Shown here: piece by piece, positions 60,345 through 64,000 of the stretch
Numbering within the stretch: position 1 is the first letter of the stretch
Layout: each line of letters opens with the position of its first letter
Source: Microbacterium sp. cf046
GTDB taxonomy: Bacteria > Actinomycetota > Actinomycetes > Actinomycetales > Microbacteriaceae
Assembly: GCF_900114345.1 (NCBI RefSeq)
Contig: NZ_FOZJ01000002.1
Span: 1,054,001-1,118,000, forward strand
Reading direction: 5' to 3'
DNA length: 64,000 nt
The notes under the pieces: generated by a model
What the model was told of the DNA's origin: nothing
Database searches by the model: none
The model's input: only the letters and a program-made list of their open reading frames with translations
Position numbers and translations under genes: made by a program

Positions 60345-61235
60345 CTAGACGGAATCGACCTGTTCCCGTGAGATCTCCTGCTCTCGCGCGGTCGGCGGCC
60401 GCGGTGGATACACCCACGCCACCAGCACGACCGAGATGATCATGAGCAGGAACCACGACACGAGCTTCGTGATCGACACCGGCTGCCAGCCGTCGAGCTG
60501 ATCGGGGTACATCCACGCGCCCGCCCAGGTGCCGATGTTCTCCGCGAGGTAGATGAAGACCGCGACCCCGCCGAACGCCGCCAGCAGCGGCATCCGGATC
60601 ACTGCGCGCCACACCCGGGCGTACATCACCGTCCGCGCCCACAGCAGCACGACGGCCACCAGCAGCACCCAGCGGAAGTCCCAGATCCAGTGGTGCGTGA
60701 AGAAGTTCGCGTAGATCGCGGCAGCGACGATCGCCGTCAGCCACCGCTTCGGGTACCTGGTGAATCCGAGGTCGAACAGGCGGTACACGCGGACCATGTA
60801 CGAGCCGACCGCGGCGTACATGAATCCGCTGAACAGGGGCACGCCGCCGATCCGAAGGACCCCTTCGACTTCGTACATCCATGACCCGACATCGGTCTTG
60901 AACAGCTCCATGACCGTGCCGGTCACGTGGAAGAGCACGATGACCCACAGTTCCCGGCCGGTCTCGAGCCGCGTCGCGAGCATGGCGATCTGGATCACGA
61001 CGGCCGCGATCGTCAGGAAGTCGTTGCGGGCCAGCGCCGCGTCGTCGGGGTACCAGAGTCGCGCCGCGACGATCACCACGAGCAGCGATGCTCCGAACAC
61101 GCACGCCCAGGCCTGTTTCAGGACGAAGACGCCGACCTCGACGAGCACCGACCGGACGCCGGATGTCGGTGCGCCGGCGAGCAGGCGGTGCGCGGCGCCG
61201 TCGATCCGCCGCTCGAGCCGAGTGGGCTGACGCAT
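60345..61235 (-). CDS. DUF817 membrane protein
   Basis: A 296-residue protein of about eight hydrophobic helices. The segments LFHVTGTVMELFKTDVGSWMYEVEG, GGVPLFSGFMYAAVGSYMVRVYRLFDL and FFTHHWIWDFRWVLL are DUF817 marks; the His pair in HHWIWD and the DVGSW motif are conserved. The function of the family is unknown. ATG 61235 is 119 bp from the divergent PLDc_N-SHOCT gene. It is convergent with the DEAD helicase gene. Confidence 0.92.
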   Translation of the reverse strand: MRQPTRLERRIDGAAHRLLAGAPTSGVRSVLVEVGVFVLKQAWACVFGASLLVVIVAARLWYPDDAALARNDFLTIAAVVIQIAMLATRLETGRELWVIVLFHVTGTVMELFKTDVGSWMYEVEGVLRIGGVPLFSGFMYAAVGSYMVRVYRLFDLGFTRYPKRWLTAIVAAAIYANFFTHHWIWDFRWVLLVAVVLLWARTVMYARVWRAVIRMPLLAAFGGVAVFIYLAENIGTWAGAWMYPDQLDGWQPVSITKLVSWFLLMIISVVLVAWVYPPRPPTAREQEISREQVDSV

Positions 61236-61354
61236 TCCCCGACGCTAATCGACCCCTCGCGTCGCAGGCGGTACCGGCTTCCGTGAGAAACCTGGGAAAG
61301 CGCTAATGTGAGCGGCGCGGTGATCGTGCCGCATTCCTCGCATGAAAGGCAGTG

Positions 61355-61768
61355 ATGAGAATCATCGACGCAGTGGAGTACCAGGGCTTCTGGGGCTCCT
61401 TTGGGGACTTGATCTGGTGGTTCCTGTGGGCATTCGTGTTCTTCACCTACCTGATCGCTCTGTTCGCGGTCATCAGTGACCTGTTCCGCGACCACAAGCT
61501 GAACGGCTGGTGGAAGGCGGTGTGGATCATCTTCCTGATCTTCGTCCCGTTCCTGACGCTGCTGGTCTACCTGATCGCGCGCGGCAAAGGCATGACCGAG
61601 CGCGGCGCGGCCCAGGCCAAGCAGATGCAGGCCGCTCAGGACCAGTACATCAAGTCGGTCGCGGGCGCGAGCCCGTCCGAGGAGATCGCGAAGGCGAAGT
61701 CGCTCCTTGACTCGGGTGCCATCACGCAGGCCGAGTTCGACGCCATCAAGACCAAGGCGCTCAGCTGA
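61355..61768 (+). CDS. PLDc_N and SHOCT domain membrane protein
   Basis: A 137-residue protein. Two hydrophobic helices (IWWFLWAFVFFTYLIALFAV and WIIFLIFVPFLTLLVYLIA) form a PLDc_N-type unit with a GWWKAVW link; the end (SEEIAKAKSLLDSGAITQAEFDAIKTKAL) is a SHOCT module, a short C-terminal helical hairpin that often helps oligomerise. ATG 61355 follows GAAAGG at 61344-61349; GTG 61352 is too close to it. It is a second PLDc_N protein in the window; function unknown. Confidence 0.9.
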   Translation: MRIIDAVEYQGFWGSFGDLIWWFLWAFVFFTYLIALFAVISDLFRDHKLNGWWKAVWIIFLIFVPFLTLLVYLIARGKGMTERGAAQAKQMQAAQDQYIKSVAGASPSEEIAKAKSLLDSGAITQAEFDAIKTKALS

Positions 61769-61782
61769 GCCGAATTTCCGCC

Positions 61783-61814
61783 GTCGGCCCCGTCGCGTCA
61801 GCGGCGGGGCCGAC
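61783..61814. terminator. Bidirectional terminator between PLDc_N-SHOCT and PHP genes
   Basis: The stem GTCGGCCCCG/CGGGGCCGAC with an inner TCGC/GCGG pairing and GTCA loop lies between convergent stops (61768 and 61820). Its symmetry allows termination from both sides; no T-run is seen. Confidence 0.8.
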
Positions 61815-61819
61815 TGCTG

Positions 61820-62683
61820 TCAGGGGTAGACCGGGGTGCTCCCGGTCGCGCGGTCGATGATCCTGGCGACCATGTCGTCGCTCGTCGTGTGCTCGCCCGG
61901 CTGATTGGGCTTTCCGAGGCCGTGATAGTCGCTCGAGCCCGTGATGATCAGGTCGCGCTCCGCAGAGATGCGCCGCAGGGTGCGGATGCCGGCCTCGAGG
62001 TTCTCGCGATGCCCGACTTCGAAGCCGGCGAGGCCCGCGGCGAGCATCCGCTCCATGAGCGGCGTCGGCAGCAGCCCTGCGCGGCCGGCGGGGTGGGCGA
62101 TGATCGGCACTCCCCCGGCGCCGACGACCAGCTGCACGGCGAGCACCGGATCCGGCGCGTACAGCGCGACGTAGTAATCCCCGCGCGGGCTCAGGATGTC
62201 GGAGAACGCCTCCGCGCGGTCGGCCACCAGGCCCTTGGCCACGAGGGCGTCCGCGATGTGCGGGCGACCGACCGTCGCGCCATCGGAGGTCTGCGCGACG
62301 ATATCGTCCCAGTGCAGGTCGTAGTCGCGCCCGATGCGATCGGCCATCGTGCGGGCCCGCTCCAGGCGGGAGGACCGGATCCGGTCGGTCATCGCGCGCA
62401 GCCGGGGATCATCCGGGTCGATCAGGTACGCGAGCACATGCACGCTGCGCCATTCGTACTTGGCGGACAGTTCCATCCCGGGAATGAACGTCATGCCGAG
62501 GGATACGGCGGCCTCGGCCGCATCCGCCCACCCCGAGGTGGTGTCGTGGTCGGTGAGCGCAGCCGTGCGCAAGCCGTGCCGGTGCGCGGCCGCCATCACG
62601 TGCGCCGCCGACTCGGTGCCGTCCGAGTGGATCGAGTGAAGATGCAGGTCGCTCGGCCCCTCGAAGCGTCGCGTGTCCGGCAT
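61820..62683 (-). CDS. PHP-domain phosphoesterase
   Basis: A 287-residue protein. Metal-binding motifs of the PHP fold are DLHLHSIHSDGTES (about 12-25), ALTDHDTTSG, FIPGMELSAKYEWRSVHVLAYLID, and the later GRPHIADALV, IIAHPAG and ITGSSDYHGLG. This is the YciV/RnaAM-like family that cleaves 3',5'-nucleotide bisphosphates or RNA ends. All metal ligands appear intact. The start is ATG 62683 (MPDTRRFEGP); the longer frame to 62725 adds a weak leader. It is divergent from the EEP gene, 99 bp apart. Confidence 0.92.
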   Translation of the reverse strand: MPDTRRFEGPSDLHLHSIHSDGTESAAHVMAAAHRHGLRTAALTDHDTTSGWADAAEAAVSLGMTFIPGMELSAKYEWRSVHVLAYLIDPDDPRLRAMTDRIRSSRLERARTMADRIGRDYDLHWDDIVAQTSDGATVGRPHIADALVAKGLVADRAEAFSDILSPRGDYYVALYAPDPVLAVQLVVGAGGVPIIAHPAGRAGLLPTPLMERMLAAGLAGFEVGHRENLEAGIRTLRRISAERDLIITGSSDYHGLGKPNQPGEHTTSDDMVARIIDRATGSTPVYP

Positions 62684-62782
62684 CCTCCGAGCGTAGCGCG
62701 GCGCTTCATCGGAGCCGCGCTGCACCCGGTCCGGCGGGACCCCGCTGACCGATCTCCCAGACTGCTGACATAGAGTCGCCGG

Positions 62783-63802
62783 GTGCTTCGCCTGCTGGGG
62801 ATTCTGGGGACCGTGATCTGCGCGATCGCGGCGGCCGTCCTCACGTGGCCCTCGTTCTTCAAGCTCGAACGGACCTTCCCGGTCGCCCAGATCGTGTCCT
62901 TCCGCGGGGTGCTCGTGATCGCGTTCGCGATCCTCGTGGTGGTCGCGCTCCTGCTGGCCATCGCGCGTCCACTGCGCTGGTTCGCCCTGTCCCTCGCCGT
63001 GATCATGGCGGTGGCGATGATCGCCAACGTCGCGATCGTGGCGACGCGCGGGATCGGCACCGAGACGCTGCCGGCCAAGACCGGCAGCAGCATCCGCGTG
63101 ATGACGTGGAACACCGCCGGCTCGGCGACGTCACCCGACTCCGTGGCGCAGATCGCCGTGGCGATGGATGCCGACATCGTCACGCTGCCCGAGACCACGA
63201 TCGAGACGGGCGAGCAGGTCGCGATCGCGATGCGCGACCTCGGGCATCCGATGTGGGCGTACTACACCGACTACCCCTCGACCGAGTGGGATGCCGGATC
63301 CACAACCCTTCTCATCTCGCCCGATCTCGGCGAGTACGCCGTGATCGAATCCTCCGTCGACGGGTCCAGCAACACCTCCACGGTGCCGAGCGCCGTCGCC
63401 ATGCCGACCAGCGGCGACGGTCCGATCGTCGTCGCCGCCCACGCCGTCGCACCGCGACAGAGCTACATGCAGTACTGGCGGTACGACCTGCAATGGCTCG
63501 CCGATCAGTGCGTCGATGACAACGTGATCATGGCGGGCGACTTCAACGCGACGATCGACCACATGACCAATCTCGGCGTCGACGGGGGAACACTCGGGCG
63601 CTGCAGCGATGCAGCCGTGGCCACCGGCAACGGCGGAGTCGGAACCTGGTCGGCGCAGATCCCCGCGCTCGTGGGCGCGCCGATCGATCACGTCATGGCC
63701 TCGAGCAGCTGGAAGCCGACGGGGTCGCTCGTCCTGCGGTCGATGGACGGGTCCGGCAGCGACCATCGTCCGCTCATCGTCCAGTTCGAACCGGTCGACT
63801 GA
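62783..63802 (+). CDS. Membrane-anchored endonuclease/exonuclease/phosphatase family protein
   Basis: A 339-residue protein. The first 100 residues hold three hydrophobic helices, and the rest should be outside. The EEP domain has SIRVMTWNTAGSA, DADIVTLPETTIETG, VIMAGDFNATIDH (catalytic Asp and Asn), IDHVMASSSW and the final GSDHRPLIVQF. The Asn, Glu, Asp and His residues of the family are present, so activity is expected against phosphate esters or nucleic acid. GTG 62783 is the start. A gene for a likely aminopeptidase follows in the same direction. Confidence 0.9.
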   Translation: MLRLLGILGTVICAIAAAVLTWPSFFKLERTFPVAQIVSFRGVLVIAFAILVVVALLLAIARPLRWFALSLAVIMAVAMIANVAIVATRGIGTETLPAKTGSSIRVMTWNTAGSATSPDSVAQIAVAMDADIVTLPETTIETGEQVAIAMRDLGHPMWAYYTDYPSTEWDAGSTTLLISPDLGEYAVIESSVDGSSNTSTVPSAVAMPTSGDGPIVVAAHAVAPRQSYMQYWRYDLQWLADQCVDDNVIMAGDFNATIDHMTNLGVDGGTLGRCSDAAVATGNGGVGTWSAQIPALVGAPIDHVMASSSWKPTGSLVLRSMDGSGSDHRPLIVQFEPVD

Positions 63803-63829
63803 CCTCGTCGCCGGTGCGAGACTTGATGC

Positions 63830-64000
63830 ATGAGCACCACAGGCGACAGCGAAACCACCGGCACCACCGAGCTTGCCCCGGAGGCAGCGCCCGAGATCCC
63901 CGCCAACAGCACGGTCAATCGGCGACAGGGGTTCGGCGACGGCTTTCTGAGCACGATCTCGACCGGCTGGGCCGAGCGTCCCGAGGTGCTCCCTCCGCCC
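63830..64000 (+). CDS. Probable aminopeptidase P (Xaa-Pro), 3' end outside the window
   Basis: Only the first 57 codons are visible. ATG 63830 leads an acidic, Thr/Glu-rich stretch (GTTELAPEAAPEIP), then VNRRQGFGDGFLSTISTGWAERPEVL. The phrase FL-x6-GWAERP resembles the N-terminal leader of aminopeptidase P family proteins in related actinobacteria, but no catalytic domain is visible, so the call is tentative. It starts 27 bp after the EEP gene stop. Confidence 0.45.
   Translation, partial: MSTTGDSETTGTTELAPEAAPEIPANSTVNRRQGFGDGFLSTISTGWAERPEVLPPP

Overview
The window is a 64 kb stretch of a high-GC (about 70 percent by eye) Gram-positive actinobacterial chromosome, most likely Microbacterium or a close relative in Microbacteriaceae. 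Support comes from a C50-type carotenoid operon (idi-crtE-crtB-crtI-crtYe-crtYf-crtEb), small family genes typical of actinobacteria (DUF3039, DUF3107, DUF2342, UPF0182), frequent GTG/TTG starts with AGGAG-type ribosome sites, and a Ku/LigD end-joining pair. Genes are tightly packed: no gene-free stretch exceeds about 230 bp, and many pairs overlap by 4 bp (ATGA/GTGA).

Left edge (1-2.2 kb): what looks like the end of a genomic island. It holds the 3' part of a DUF4062 gene and a small membrane-anchored protein, joined to a wrecked tad/flp pilus ATPase gene (cpaF) that has a 1-bp deletion and breaks off inside its Walker A codons. 2.2-9.8 kb: PLDc_N membrane protein, membrane-anchored esterase, tRNA-Leu, DedA protein, Ku, an APC permease and LigD. 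9.8-16.1 kb: CDF metal exporter, a DUF4386 membrane-protein pair behind a striking GTAC repeat operator, RdgB-RNase PH, MurI, PncB and DUF3039. 16.2-19.3 kb: an ABC exporter whose ATPase carries a long acidic proline-rich N-terminal extension.

19.5-29.2 kb: envelope functions, including a LicC-like cytidylyltransferase, three TagB/TagF-type CDP-alcohol phosphotransferases, a family 2 glycosyltransferase, a maltokinase-like kinase, an EcsC-like protein and a dienelactone hydrolase. 29.2-33.7 kb: HtrA-type protease, aminotransferase, nitrilase-family amidohydrolase, DUF6328 protein, initiator tRNA-Met and a strong terminator. 33.8-40 kb: a MarR regulator diverging from the carotenoid operon across a perfect palindrome; the operon should make isopentenyl diphosphate isomers, GGPP, phytoene and lycopene, then add C5 units and cyclise to a C50 pigment.

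40-60.3 kb: a conserved actinobacterial block of secretion/proteolysis and DNA repair genes (UPF0182, YlbL-type S16 protease, DUF2342, a cyclodehydratase/E1-like protein, UvrD2-like helicase, NudC, a degenerate phosphotransferase, AdnB-AdnA, DUF3107, ferritin-like protein, DEAD-box RNA helicase). From memory its order resembles the M. tuberculosis region Rv3193c to Rv3211. 60.3-64 kb: DUF817, PLDc_N-SHOCT, PHP phosphoesterase, an EEP-family protein and the start of a probable aminopeptidase P gene cut by the window end.

The most unexpected signal crosses gene boundaries: the heptamer GGATGCC/GGCATCC occurs roughly 85-90 times by hand count, about six times the composition expectation, in all reading frames and both strands, and is absent from the first 3.3 kb that includes the island.
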